Position numbers and translations under genes: made by a program. A DNA stretch of 64,000 nt from Aliamphritea spongicola (GTDB taxonomy: Bacteria; Pseudomonadota; Gammaproteobacteria; Pseudomonadales; Balneatricaceae), in the NCBI GenBank assembly GCA_024347235.1, contig AP025283.1, forward strand, positions 1,240,001 to 1,304,000, read 5' to 3'. The notes beneath the pieces are model-generated. The model was not told where the DNA came from and made no database searches. It saw only the letters and a program-made list of their open reading frames with translations. Every line of letters begins with the position of its first letter. Position 1 is the first letter of the stretch. Below, one piece after another: positions 45,395-55,271 of this stretch.

Positions 45395-46312
45395 TCAGAA
45401 GTATCCGGCAATCTTCTTTTGTTCCATGGAGCCGGCACTGTCGTGATCGATTACCCGGCCCTGACGCTCTGAGGTAGTACTGAGCAACATTTCCTGAATA
45501 ATTTCCGGCAGGGTGGTTGCCTGAGATTCCACAGCGCCGGTCAGCGGGTAACAACCCAGTGTACGGAAGCGCACCATCTTGTTTTCAGGCACTTCGCCCG
45601 GGTTCAGAGGCATACGGTCGTCATCAACCATGATGTCTACGCCGTCGCGGTTAACCACAGGGCGCTCCGCTGCGTAGTACAGGGGCACGATTGGAATGCT
45701 TTCCAGATAGATGTACTGCCAGATATCCAGTTCCGTCCAGTTGGATAGCGGGAAGACTCGAATACTCTCGCCCTTGTCGATACGGGTATTAAAGGTATTC
45801 CACAGCTCAGGCCGCTGATCTTTCGGGTTCCAGCGATGGTGCTTGTCCCGGAAGGAGAAGACCCGCTCTTTGGCCCGGGATTTCTCTTCGTCACGACGGG
45901 CACCGCCGAAGGCTGCGTCAAACTGGTACTTATCCAGTGCCTGTTTCAGGCCCTGAGTTTTCATGATGTCAGTATGCTTGGCAGACCCGTGTGTAAACGG
46001 ACTGATATCCATATCAACGCCTTCCTGGTTGATATGTACCAGCAGATCCATACCTGCTTCGGCAGCCATTTTGTCACGGAATTCGATCATCTCTCTGAAC
46101 TTCCAGGTGGTGTCCACGTGCAGTAATGGAAACGGTGGCTTACCCGGATAGAAAGCTTTACGCGCTAAGTGCAGCATGACCGCCGAATCTTTACCGACCG
46201 AGTAAAGCATGACCGGGTTTTCAAACTCGGCAATAACCTCACGGATGATATGGATACTTTCGGCTTCAAGCTGGCGCAGGTGGGTCAGCTTGTGGGGTGA
46301 TACTAGGCTCAT
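45395..46312 (-). CDS. cysD: Sulfate adenylyltransferase subunit CysD
   Basis: Catalytic ATP sulfurylase subunit. PP-loop fold: [19 protein letters not shown] at about 36-54, [34 protein letters not shown], and the C-terminal [23 protein letters not shown] typical of CysD. 305 residues, intact. Upstream of cysN in the same operon. Confidence 0.96.
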   Translation of the reverse strand: MSLVSPHKLTHLRQLEAESIHIIREVIAEFENPVMLYSVGKDSAVMLHLARKAFYPGKPPFPLLHVDTTWKFREMIEFRDKMAAEAGMDLLVHINQEGVDMDISPFTHGSAKHTDIMKTQGLKQALDKYQFDAAFGGARRDEEKSRAKERVFSFRDKHHRWNPKDQRPELWNTFNTRIDKGESIRVFPLSNWTELDIWQYIYLESIPIVPLYYAAERPVVNRDGVDIMVDDDRMPLNPGEVPENKMVRFRTLGCYPLTGAVESQATTLPEIIQEMLLSTTSERQGRVIDHDSAGSMEQKKIAGYF

Positions 46313-46656
46313 CGCTGTGTGCTCAATAAATGTTCAAAGGAATCTTTCTTAGACTAAAGAGTGCTCGGTGGTTTGTTTTCACCGGTTGACTCGTTGTTGT
46401 AATTATTATTTCAACAAAAATATCAAACATAAAAGAATAAATAATTATTTTTTATTTCTTTTTGGAATATAAGGCCTCAAACACTGGTACCATCAACTTA
46501 TTCGTTTTGGTTATTGAAGTTAATTTAAATATTATTTCATGGAATAAGTGGTTTGTGAGTAATATGAGGTATTAATTTTTCAATAGTCGGTTTTGATGGT
46601 GTTGATACCGGGTATTGTGAAAATATTGGTGAAAGAGACACACAAGTGAGCGGTGA
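46313..46656. promoter_or_regulatory. AT-rich divergent spacer cysD / sulfur permease
   Basis: 344 bases with a very AT-rich centre (about 46398-46475 and 46520-46580). It must contain promoters for cysDN and for the plus-strand permease, and probably the CysB control sites; the LysR-type half-sites are too loose to place by eye. Confidence 0.4.
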
Positions 46657-47449
46657 ATGGAAATTGGCTATGTGATCGCTGGCGCCATTGTTGGGGTGCT
46701 GGTGGGGTTTACCGGGATTGGTGGCGGCGCGCTGATGACGCCCATGCTTATTTTGGGGTTTGGTGTGCCGGTTGTTACTGCAGTCAGTACTGATCTGGCC
46801 TATGCCGCCATTACCAAGCTTGCCGGAAGCGTTGCCTATGCAAGGCAGAGGCTGGTGGCCTGGCGGGTAGTGATTCTGTTGCTGTGTGGCAGTGTGCCTG
46901 GCAGCCTGTTTGCACTGCATTATCTGAGTGCTGCTGAAGATTTAGAAAGTCAGGTGGCGCTGGTTAATCTGATTTTAGGGATTAGCCTGGTACTGACCTC
47001 CGTAGTCTTATGTCTGCGGGGTAAAATCCAGCGCTGGCAGGCAGCGCGGCAGGCGGATACTGATAATACAGTGCAGCCGGTAACGGGCGTTGGTCTTAAG
47101 GATCTTATTCTGATTGCTTCAGGATTTGTGCTGGGAGGGCTGGTTACGCTGTCTTCTATTGGCGCAGGTGCGCTGGGTACCGCGTTGCTGATTCTGCTGT
47201 TTCCCCGTATGAGCATGCGCAAGATTGTCGGCACGGATTTAGCCCATGCCGTGGTTCTGACAGCTGTTGCCGGTAGTGGTCATTACAGTTTGGGTAACCT
47301 GGATTTTGTGTTACTTGGCTACCTGCTTCTGGGGTCTCTGCCGGGGTCGTTTTGGGAGCCAGCTGGCAAAGTATCTGTCTTCTGCGGTATTGCAACCGGT
47401 GATTGCGGTATTGCTGTTTGGCATCGGCGTACGTTTTATGCTGGTGTAA
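46657..47449 (+). CDS. TauE/SafE family membrane transporter (sulfur-compound permease)
   Basis: About 264 residues, around eight hydrophobic helices in two repeats; the first begins IAGAIVGVLVGFTGIGGGALMTPMLI and the second LIASGFVLGGLVTLSSIGAGALGTALLI, the TauE/SafE glycine-rich signature. Two G losses at 47343-47346 and 47354-47356 (restore SLPGVVLGSQLAKYLSSAVLQPVIAVLLFGIG). Location between cysDN and cysH suggests sulfate or sulfite movement for assimilation; direction of transport cannot be read from sequence. Confidence 0.82.
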
Positions 47450-47501
47450 TAATTGATAAAGCATGTCGTTGAACATGTGATAAGAGCGATGGTGAGAAAA
47501 A

Positions 47502-48258
47502 GTGAGTGATTTAATTTCCCGCAGTTGGCGGCCAAAGTAGAACACAGCCTGAGTGTTTTGCAACAAGCTGCTGCTGAGCACGGTTCCAGTGTGGTATTTG
47601 CCAACAGCCTGGGGGCGGAAGATGTGGTTATAACTGATCTTCTACAACGTGCCAAAACCGGTATTACCAGCTTTGTACTGGATACTGGACGGTTGCCGGA
47701 AGAAACCCTGACACTGCTGGAAGCCGTTCAGCAACGTTATCCGGAGTTACCCGTAAAGGTCTATTATCCGGTTGCTGAACAGGTTGAAAGCTATGTGGCC
47801 AGCCACGGTGTAAATGCATTTTACCGTAGCCAGTCTCTGCGTAAGTCGTGCTGTGCCGTACGTAAACTGGAACCGTTAAAGCGGGCGTTAGCGGGTAATT
47901 CTGCATGGATTACCGGGCTGCGCCGTGAACAGTCCGTTACCCGTGAAGAAGTGGGTTTTAAAGAATATGACGCCGGTAACGGGATGGATAAGTTTAATCC
48001 GCTGGCTGATTGGACCGATGCCGAGGTGTGGGCCTATATCCGTGCCTTCGATGTGCCTTATAACCAGTTGCATGATAAGAACTTCCCGAGTATCGGTTGC
48101 GCGCCGTGTACCCGCGCCGTGAGTCAGGGGAAGATATCCGCGCCGGACGCTGGTGGTGGGAAAATCCGGAGACCCGCGAGTGCGGTTTGCATCCGGGTAC
48201 ACCTGATCAGTCTGCGCCCGAAGCGTCAAAAGGTGTCGCTGACTTCCTGCCTGAGTAG
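47502..48258 (+). CDS. cysH: Phosphoadenylyl/adenylyl-sulfate reductase, [4Fe-4S] type
   Basis: Reduces APS (or PAPS) to sulfite with thioredoxin. About 252 residues. The cysteine pattern SLRKSCCAVRKLEPL plus GCAPCTRAV forms the four ligands of the [4Fe-4S] cluster found in APS-type reductases, and ECGLH near the C-terminus holds the catalytic cysteine. Starts at GTG 47502 behind GGTGAG. Two losses: 47518-47520 (restores SDLISPQLAAKVEHSL) and 48127-48130 (restores GEDIRAGRWWWENPETRECGLH). APS preference is inferred from the cluster motif and the missing APS kinase. Confidence 0.9.
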
Positions 48259-48268
48259 CAGGTTTTAA

Positions 48269-48311
48269 TTACCCGGCTATAGCTTTATAGCTTTTTGCTA
48301 TTGCCGGGTAA
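48269..48311. terminator. Long hairpin between convergent cysH and PPTase
   Basis: TTACCCGGC ... GCCGGGTAA with an inner ATAGC / GCTAT continuation of the stem. There is no clear T run on either side, so it may be a weak or bidirectional terminator. The spacer 48312-48415 holds nothing else recognisable. Confidence 0.5.
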
Positions 48312-48415
48312 GCAGTATCTGTTGTTCTGTTAAGAACATATCTTATGGTTCTTTACCAATTACCTACCGCCAGAGTGACCTGTCTAACTTTTCTTTAATT
48401 CATGTGCCCGTGTAT

Positions 48416-49100
48416 TTATATCAGTTCAGGCTCAGATACAAAGCGGCATTTTATTGCGGTTAAAGGATGTGCAGCTGCAACGCTGAGTTGGCAGTTGTAT
48501 GTGCTCAGCCATGTCTCTGTCAGATGAATATCTGATTCTGCTTTTTCTGTTGATCGTACAGAGTTTTTCGATTGGAATCGTTTCTCTCCCCAGTACGGTG
48601 CGTAACTTGTAAGTGGCCTCTTTTGCACACCAGCAACGGTAAAAGAAGTCCGTTTGTTTGCTGGCAGGAAGCATTTCAAAGTGTTGTTGTTCAGGCAGCG
48701 TCATGAAACTCTGCGCAAGAGCTTCCAAATTCAGTCTTGGCCGGGTGTATTCAATGTCGATTCCTAGGACGTATTCTGTTGCCGTCAGTGCAATGGTATT
48801 GTGGCTGTGGCTGAGGCTCAGGTTGATGTTTCTGGTTGGGTGGGTGACAACCGGAGGGCTGTTTTTGTATTCAGTAATCTCCCAGGGCTGGTCGGTCTGA
48901 CTTATAAGTTGCTTAAGTACATGTCTTATCAAGCTGCGGCTGGTGATGTATTCCCGGCGTTTCCGGGAATGAGAGATATTGTTCAGTCGCTTCTGTTCGG
49001 AAGGGAAGAGTAACGGGAGCAACTGCTTTTCCAGATGATGTGTGTCGGCAACGGTTTCTGTTAGCCAGACAGTTATTGGAAGTATGGTGCCGGCGTGCAT
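48416..49100 (-). CDS. 4'-phosphopantetheinyl transferase (Sfp/AcpT type) of the aryl-polyene cluster
   Basis: Converts apo- to holo-ACP by adding the coenzyme A phosphopantetheine arm; needed for the two ACPs of the adjacent cluster. About 227 residues. Core motif LGIDIEYTRPR (Mg2+ ligands) near 113 and FYRCWCAKEATYKL near 150, the WxxKEA signature. The frame breaks at 48542-48546 (T run on the plus strand; one extra base or two missing); the second frame then gives ETWLSTYNCQLSVAAAHPL, a proper PPTase C-terminus. It is transcribed away from the ape genes. Confidence 0.88.
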
Positions 49101-49202
49101 AGATAAAGAACCGCTTAGCTTAATATAGGTCAGTGTTGGTGCTGTCTGGTAATATTATCATTTGTTTCAGGTGCTGTTTATCAGGTGTTCTAGCGGATAT
49201 TG

Positions 49203-49322
49203 ATGCTAAGTAGTTGTTTTAATTTTCAGCTACTTGCAACTGACGCCTTCCAAGGTAGAATTCGTCGATTCACAGAAAGCCGCCGATTGTTTAATAACCC
49301 GGATGCTTTTGCGGGTAGTTGA
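49203..49322 (+). CDS. Possible 39-residue peptide upstream of apeC
   Basis: An ATG at 49203 opens 39 codons (MLSSCFNFQLLATDAFQGRI...FAGS) ending at TGA 49320-49322, just before the apeC ribosome site. The peptide is arginine-rich in the middle. There is no strong ribosome site and no family is recognised; it may be a leader peptide, a gene fragment, or chance. Confidence 0.2.
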   Translation: MLSSCFNFQLLATDAFQGRIRRFTESRRLFNNPDAFAGS

Positions 49323-49340
49323 CACAGGAGAGTGGGAAGG

Positions 49341-50061
49341 TTGCTACGTTTTAATATTGATGCATGGAATGCGTATGCACCTGGCCTGGAGGATTGCGAC
49401 GCCTGGCAGGCATGGCTGAATACTCCGTTTGTTCCTGATGACTCAGTTAAACCTGCTGTGATGAAGGCAATACCTGCCATGCTGAGACGGCGCTTTACGC
49501 CGTTGGGTAAAGTTGCAATGGGGGCTGCATTACCCCTGTTAACGGAAATGACTTCAGTTGCCAGTGTATTTGCTTCCCGCCACGGTGATACTCCCTGACA
49601 CTTGAGCTGTTAAAAGGAATTGGTCAGGACGATCCTATGTCGCCAACTGCTTTCAGCCTTGCTGTTCATAATGCGGTTGGTGGTCTTTATTCGATTGCGC
49701 GAAAGATAAAAGTGCAATCAATGCGATTGCTGCCAGCGAAGGGCTGGTAGTTCAGGCTTTACTGGAAGCTGCCTGTCTGTTGCAGGAACATAGCCAGGTT
49801 TTATGCGTTATTTATGATGTGGTGTTACCTGAACTGTACCGGCCTTATTGTAACGGACCCGAATTTCCGCATGCACTGGCACTGATGATCAGTAGTGATG
49901 GTGATAACGCTTTTGAGTTGCAGCAGTTACCTGCTACCGGTGATGGCGATGACGGATCTCAGGGTATTCTGAGAATGATTTCATTGCTATCCGGATGCTC
50001 TGATGAGTTTGACAGTGTGGTGCGGGGATCCCGGTGGCAGTTAAACCCGGTGAAAGTATGA
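49341..50061 (+). CDS. apeC: Beta-ketoacyl synthase chain-length factor, ApeC-like
   Basis: Non-catalytic KS-like partner that with ApeO sets polyene chain length. About 240 residues (N-terminal thiolase half only): FNIDAWNAYAPGLEDCDAWQAW, RFTPLGKVAMGAALPLL, then SLAVHNAVGGLYSIARKDKSAINAIAASEGLV. The position of a KS active-site cysteine is not conserved. Two base losses: about 49591-49594 (restores HGDTSLTLELLKGIG) and 49702-49704 (restores ARKDKSAIN). Start uncertain: TTG 49341 lies ten bases after AGGAG; GTG 49332 is too close. Overlaps the next gene by ATGA. Confidence 0.82.
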
Positions 50062-50833
50062 GCGTAATCTGGCAGTACATTAATCACGGTTGGCGATGGG
50101 TAGGTACCGCACTCAGTTTTATGGTGTTTGGTATTGGCGGGGTGTTGCTGCCGCTTATAGTGGTGCCTGTTTTATATATTGTTTACCGGGATGTTCACGC
50201 GCGGCAGTCTGCCGCAAAACGCTTTATCCATTATTCATTCCGCTTTTATGTGGGCATGATGCGTTGGCTCGGTGTGCTTGATTACCAGATGGAAGATGTC
50301 GGGAAGCTGAAAGGGGCTCAGTTAGTTCTGGCTAATCATCCGTCCCTTATAGATGTTATCTTTCTGATTGCCCTGATACCCAATGCAAATTGTGTTGTGA
50401 AAGGCCGTTTGGTTCAGAATCCCTTTACCCGGGGCCGATCCGGACAGCTGGCTATATCATTAATGATGGCAGTGAAGATGTTCTGGATCTGGCCAGAGCT
50501 GCGTTTGCGCGGGGCGAACCGTTAATCGTATTCCCTGAAGGTACCCGGACAGAACCGGATGAGCCGCCACAGTTTAAGCGCGGGGCTGCCCAGATCGCGG
50601 TGCGCACCGCTGCAGATATCTCTCCGGTTCTGATAGAGTGCTCGCCAACGACGCTGACCAAGTCTGACCGTTGGTATGAAGTGCCCGACCGTAAAGTACA
50701 TATCCGTATTCTGGTAAAGGATATGATTCCTGCAACTCAGTATATGGCGCCGGTATCCCCGGCTAAGCTGGCCCGGACGCTGACCCGGGATCTGAACGAA
50801 TATTTTAATAAGGAATTACGTGCGTATGAGTGA
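50058..50833 (+). CDS. apeD: Lysophospholipid acyltransferase family protein, ApeD-like
   Basis: LPLAT-fold acyltransferase anchored by an N-terminal hydrophobic region (about 15-45). Catalytic NHPSLIDVIFL (HX4D) and the substrate motif FPEGTRTEPDEPPQFKRGAAQIA. About 258 residues. One C/G missing at 50431-50436 (restores TRGPIRTAGYIINDGSEDVLDL). In aryl-polyene clusters this class is thought to help attach the polyene to a lipid carrier; the acceptor here is unknown. Confidence 0.85.
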
Positions 50834-51086
50834 TTTAAAAACTGAACTCAAGCATATGATTATCGAGTCACTTGATCTAGAAGATATCGATGTTGAGGAA
50901 ATCGTTGATGATGAGCCGCTGTTTGTTGAAGGGCTCGGGCTGGATTCCATTGACGCACTTGAAATTGGCCTGGCGCTACAGAAGCGTTATGGCATCACGT
51001 TGAATTCGGATTCTGAAGAAACCCGTAAGCATTTTGCTAATGTGGATGCATTGGCGGCGCTGGTTGAGTCACAGCGAACTAAATAA
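50826..51086 (+). CDS. apeE: Acyl carrier protein 1, ApeE-like
   Basis: Carrier of the growing polyene chain. 86 residues; phosphopantetheine attachment Ser41 in GLGLDSIDALEIG. Overlaps the end of apeD. A GTG two codons earlier has better ribosome-site spacing (AGGA) and might be used instead. Acidic throughout, as expected. Confidence 0.92.
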   Translation: MSDLKTELKHMIIESLDLEDIDVEEIVDDEPLFVEGLGLDSIDALEIGLALQKRYGITLNSDSEETRKHFANVDALAALVESQRTK

Positions 51087-51095
51087 GAGATTACT

Positions 51096-51347
51096 ATGCA
51101 TAGCCAGGAAGAGATTTATTCAAAAGTTGTAGCCATCCTTGAAGAGCTTTTTGAGGTGGATGCTGAATCAGTGACGCCGGAATCTAACCTGTACCAGGAT
51201 CTGGACATTGACAGCATTGATGCTGTTGATCTGGTTGTTGAGCTTAAGAGGTATACCGGTAAGAAAATTCAGCCAGATGACTTCAAACAGGTTCGCACCG
51301 TTCAGGATGTGGTTACAGAAGTTGATAAGCTGCTTAATAACGCATAA
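51096..51347 (+). CDS. apeF: Acyl carrier protein 2, ApeF-like
   Basis: Second ACP of the cluster, 83 residues, with Ser40 in LDIDSIDAVDLVVELK. It differs clearly from ApeE (VTPESNLYQDLDIDS), so the two likely serve different partners, for example starter loading and elongation. Nine bases after apeE. Confidence 0.93.
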   Translation: MHSQEEIYSKVVAILEELFEVDAESVTPESNLYQDLDIDSIDAVDLVVELKRYTGKKIQPDDFKQVRTVQDVVTEVDKLLNNA

Positions 51348-51355
51348 CCCGTCCG

Positions 51356-51901
51356 GTGCTTAAGGTTATTGCGGTTGTCATTTCGCTGGCGTACCCCTTT
51401 ATTGTGTATTGGGGGCGCTGACGTTTGATATCAGTTTTATATTGCCCGTACTGCTAGTGCTTTTAGGATTGCGCTGGTTAATCGGTGGGCATGTTAACGA
51501 ACGTAAGATCCTTCTTATAACTGTCGTTTTACTGTTGTTTGTAATGGCTGGCTGGGGACAGCTGACCGGGCTGAAATTCTATCCGGTACTGATGAATCTC
51601 AGTTTTTTAACTGTATTTGCAGGTAGTTTATTTGCACCAATGACTGCGGTGGAACGTATTGCCAGGCTGAAAGAACCTGATTTACCACCGGAGGGTATTG
51701 CCTATACCCGTACTGTAACCAAGGTCTGGTGCGTGTTTTTTGCATTAACGGTTCAGTTGCTGCCGGTACAGCGTTATTCGCCAGTGATGAAGTCTGGTTA
51801 TTGTATAACGGTTTTATTGCCTACATTTTAATTGCTGTGCTGGTCGCTGGTGAGTGGCTGGTCCGAAAAAGGTTAAGCCTGAAGAACATGGACGTAGTTA
51901 A
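51356..51901 (+). CDS. apeG: Cluster membrane protein (COG4648), ApeG-like
   Basis: Integral membrane protein of about 182 residues with five or six helices (VIAVVISLAYPFIVYWGAL, ILPVLLVLLGLRWL, ILLITVVLLLFVMAGW, VWCVFFALNGSVAAGTALF, WLLYNGFIAYILIAVLVAGEWL). Function unknown; a constant member of aryl-polyene clusters. Losses near 51403-51407 (G run, restores YWGALTF) and 51747-51748 (restores FALNGSVAAG). A third loss near 51870-51874 is inferred, giving a basic end (RKRVKPEEHGRS); without it the frame runs into apeH. Confidence 0.75.
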
Positions 51902-53563
51902 GTTATCCTGTTGGCTGTCTGATGTGGATGCCGGGCTAACCGTGGCGTTTAATGCCGGTCGTCCGCTGATTAAGGCAGAACTGGAGCAACGGGTAAGGCT
52001 GTGGCGGAAGTGCTTTTCCGAAAAAGAAGCAACCCGTTGGGCGGTTTATCATTCAGATCCTTTTGAATTTCTGGCCATTTTACTGGCGCTTTGGACATTA
52101 AAACGCACAGCTTGCGTGCCGGGGATAACCGGCAGGGGACTATCGAATCGTTACGTTCCCGAGTAGACGGATTTGCTGGCGACTTTTCTGTGGTGGATGT
52201 TGTGGATGCGCCAGCAGAACATCTGAGCGAGCTTTCAGCGTGGCCTGTGTTGGATGTTTTTATCCGGCCCTTGAAATTTATACGTCGGGATCATCTGGTG
52301 CGCCTGCAGCAATAGTCAAGACGATCGGTCAGCTTGAAAAAGAGTCACAGGCGCTGGCTGAGCTTTTATCCACCGATGTGAAAAATGAAGTGATTCTGGG
52401 AACTGTCAGCCATCAGCACTTTTATGGCATGACTTTCAGGCTTTTCCGCTCAATGACTCAGAGCCAGCCATTTGATACAACCCTGTGCGAATATGCTGAA
52501 ACAGTTATTTCCCAATCAGCGTATTATGAATCGGTGTGCCTAGTTTCCAGCCCCGCTTTACTGGCCCGGCTTAATGCTGCGCTACACTGGTCGGAAATAG
52601 CCGGAAAGTGTAGCTTTGTGCTTTCCTCGGCGGCAGCATTGTCGGCGCATGCGAGTGGGCAGACCCACGCACTGATTAATGCCCCTGTTATCGAGATTTA
52701 CGGGAGCTCTGAGACCGGTGCGGTAGCCTGGCGTAACCAGCAGAACTCGGCTGTTTGGCAGGCAATACCCGGAACAGAGTTGGATGCTGACGGGGATTGT
52801 TTACGGGTTTCTGCATCTTATCTGCCGGCGCCGACTGTTTTAGCGGATAAGGTAAAGTTTGTTGATGGTGGATTTGAGTTACTGGGCAGGGCCGACCGGA
52901 TTGTTAAGGTTGAAGGTAAGCGGGTTTCGCTGACGGGAATCGAGAAACAGTTAATCCGCACTGGTTGGGTGCACGAAGCGAAAACCATTATTCTGGAACG
53001 GCGCAGAACAGAAGTTGCGGCTGTTATTGAGCTGAATGAAGCCGGTAACAGAGTGTTGCAGGATGCAGGTAAGAAGGTTCTCGTACGCCAATTAAAAGAT
53101 TACTTAAAAACTACTTTGACGCGGTTGCCATTCCGCGCCGCTGGCGTTTTCCCAGCCAGCTGCCATATAACCCGCAAGGAAAATTAACCGTGGAAGACTT
53201 AACGGCATTATTCAATTCAGAGCCAGCCCGCTGGCCTGAAGTTATATCTCAGACTCAGGACGGACAGATTGCCGAGCTTACTTGTCGGATACCGGCAGAG
53301 TTAGTGTATTTTGACGGGCATTTTGAGCATCATCCTATTCTTCCGGGGATTACACAGGTGCACTGGGCGGAACGTTTTGGCCGCGATTTGCTGGCGGTAA
53401 AAGGGCGTTTTTGCGGCTTGAGGTAGTGAAGTTTCAGCAGGTTATTACACCTGATTCTCAGGTGGTCATTAATCTGAGTTTTAATCCGGATAAGCAGAAG
53501 CTGACGTTTAGTTTTACTTCAGATAAAGGTGTTCATTCCAGCGGCAGGATTTGTTTTGGCTGA
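51888..53563 (+). CDS. apeH: AMP-dependent acyl-ACP ligase fused to a 3-hydroxyacyl-ACP dehydratase (ApeH-ApeI)
   Basis: N-terminal part (about 1-430) is an ANL-superfamily ligase that would adenylate the aromatic starter acid and load it on ACP: P-loop IYTSGSSGAPAAIVK, adenine motif EIYGSSETGAVAW, GRADRIVKVEGKRVSL and PYNPQGKLT with the catalytic Lys. The frame continues without a stop through a short linker (EDLTALFNSEPARWPEV) into a hot-dog dehydratase (about 450-559): VYFDGHFEHHPILPGITQVHWAERF. Total about 559 residues. Four losses: 52121-52124, 52257-52261, 53112 and 53408-53412. In E. coli-type clusters these are two genes. A missed indel at the junction cannot be excluded. Confidence 0.82.
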
Positions 53564-54316
53564 GTCAGATTTTAATCCGGCGTTTGTGATTCCCGTTTAT
53601 GATCATGAGCATGCTATCAGAGCAACGCTGTTGGGTGTTCTGGAGTATCAGATGCCCGTGTTGCTGGTGGATGATGGCAGCAGTAAACCCTGTCAGACAG
53701 TCCTGGAACAGTTGGCAGATGAATTTTCTCCCGGGTTTCATTGTTGCGGCTTGATCAGAACCGTGGCAAAGGGGGCACTGAAAGCAGGCTTCAGATATAT
53801 GCTGGAGCAAGGTTTCACTCATGGTATTCAGATTGATGCTGATGGTCAGCATGATGTGGCTGATTTACCGGGTTTTTACAGGCTGCTGAGCAGCAGCCAC
53901 AGGCTTTAATTGCCGGTTATCCTGAATATGATGAGTCGGTACCTAAAGTGCGTTACTACGGACGTTATCTGACCCATGTCTGGGTGTGGATTAATACCTT
54001 ATCTTTTTCTATCCGGGATACTATGTGCGGTTTCCGGTTATATCCGCTGGCACCCCTGGTAACTCAGTTTAATGAGGAGCACTGCGGTGACCGTATGGAT
54101 TTTGATACTGAGGTTCTGGTGCGCTGGTACTGGCGCGGAGGTTTAGTGATAAATCAGCCGGTGAATGTTCGCTATCCCTTAGATGGAGTGTCACATTTTG
54201 ATGTATGGCGGGATAACGTGCTGATAACAGTGATGCACAGCCGGTTGTTCTTCGGCATGCTGAGGCGTTTACCCGGCCTTATATGGCGCAAGTTCCGTGC
54301 GGATAATACGCAATGA
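53556..54316 (+). CDS. Family 2 glycosyltransferase of the aryl-polyene cluster (ApeJ N-terminal part)
   Basis: GT-A fold: FVIPVYDHEHAIRATL near the start, VLLVDDGSS at about 35-43, IQIDADGQHD (DXD-type) at about 93. About 254 residues. TTG start overlapping the apeHI stop. Breaks: near 53743 (T missing, restores GFSLLRLDQNRGKG), 53768-53775 (G run, two missing or one extra, restores GKGGALKAGF) and 53888 (restores LLEQQPQALIAGYPEYDES). Ends with ATGA overlap to an LpxL-type acyltransferase, so the two probably act together. Confidence 0.82.
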
Positions 54317-55244
54317 GCGCGCCACAACAGCACTGGTCCCGCGTAGGAGAGGCCGGCACGATACTGGGAATGCGAGTATTACTGTTGGTTTACAGTGTAT
54401 TTGGCCGGGCTGGATTCAGAATCATTCTGTTTCCTGTGATGTGTTATTACTATCTTGTTCAGGGGAAGCGCGGCGGGCTTCGGCTGAGTATTTGCAACAA
54501 ATCAGGCCCTTACTCCCACAGGCACAGGCCAGCAAACTGACGTCGTTTAAGCACTTCATGGCATTTGGCGAAGCGCTTCTGGATAAGTTTATCGTCTGGA
54601 TGGGAAAAATTCGCCGCGAAGATGTCACATTCGCAACCCCGGAATTGTTTGCTCAGCTGGAGTCTCATCAGCAGGGCGGGCTGATTGTTATATCTCATCT
54701 GGGGAATTCAGAAGTTTGTAATGCGTTGGCCCACCAGGTTGATGGCATCAGGCTGACTGTTCTGGTGCATACCCATCACGCAGCAAAGTTTAATTCCATT
54801 CTCAGGAAGATTAACAGCAGTGCCACAATTGAACTGTTACAGGTAAATGATATGTCTCCTGTCACTGCAATGATGCTTGCTGAGCGCGTAAACAACGGAG
54901 AATATGTGGTCATTGCCGGGGACCGGACGCCGGTCAGTAATGGCGGCAGAGTGACGAGTGTGGATTTTCTGGGGCGCCAGGCGGACTTGCCACAAGGCGC
55001 TTTTATCCTGGCGTCTTTATTGCGCTGCCCTGTGTATCTGTTATTTTGCCTGAAGCAAAACGGTCACTATTTTCTGTATCTCGAACTGTTTTCTGAGCAG
55101 CTTAAGTTTTCGCGAAAACAGCGGGACAGGGAGCTTGAAGCTGTCGTCAGACAATACGCAATGCGGCTTGAGCATTATTGCTTTAAAGCGCCGTTACAGT
55201 GGTTTAATTTTTATCCATTTTGGAACAACGGTCATAACGGATAG
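54313..55244 (+). CDS. LpxL/HtrB-like lauroyl acyltransferase family protein (ApeJ C-terminal part)
   Basis: About 310 residues; starts HWSRVGEAGTILGMRVLLLVYSVFGRAGF with one membrane helix, then VISHLGNSEVCNALA in the catalytic HX4D/E position, VNDMSPVTAMMLAERVNNGEYVVIAGDRTPV, and a C-terminal LQWFNFYPFW. One G missing at 54462-54465 (restores VQGEARRASAEYLQQI). It may acylate the glycosyl carrier made by the preceding GT2. Confidence 0.82.
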
Positions 55245-55271
55245 ATATCCGGGCGGAGAAGGACGCAGGGC

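Noticed and set aside
49234..49419. 61-codon frame starting at TTG before apeC
   Set aside because: It overlaps the apeC start in another frame and has no ribosome site or protein-like content.
53743..53775. Programmed ribosomal frameshift in the GT2 gene
   Set aside because: Two nearly compensating indels in T and G runs lie 30 bases apart with no slippery heptamer or stable downstream structure, like the many other indels here.
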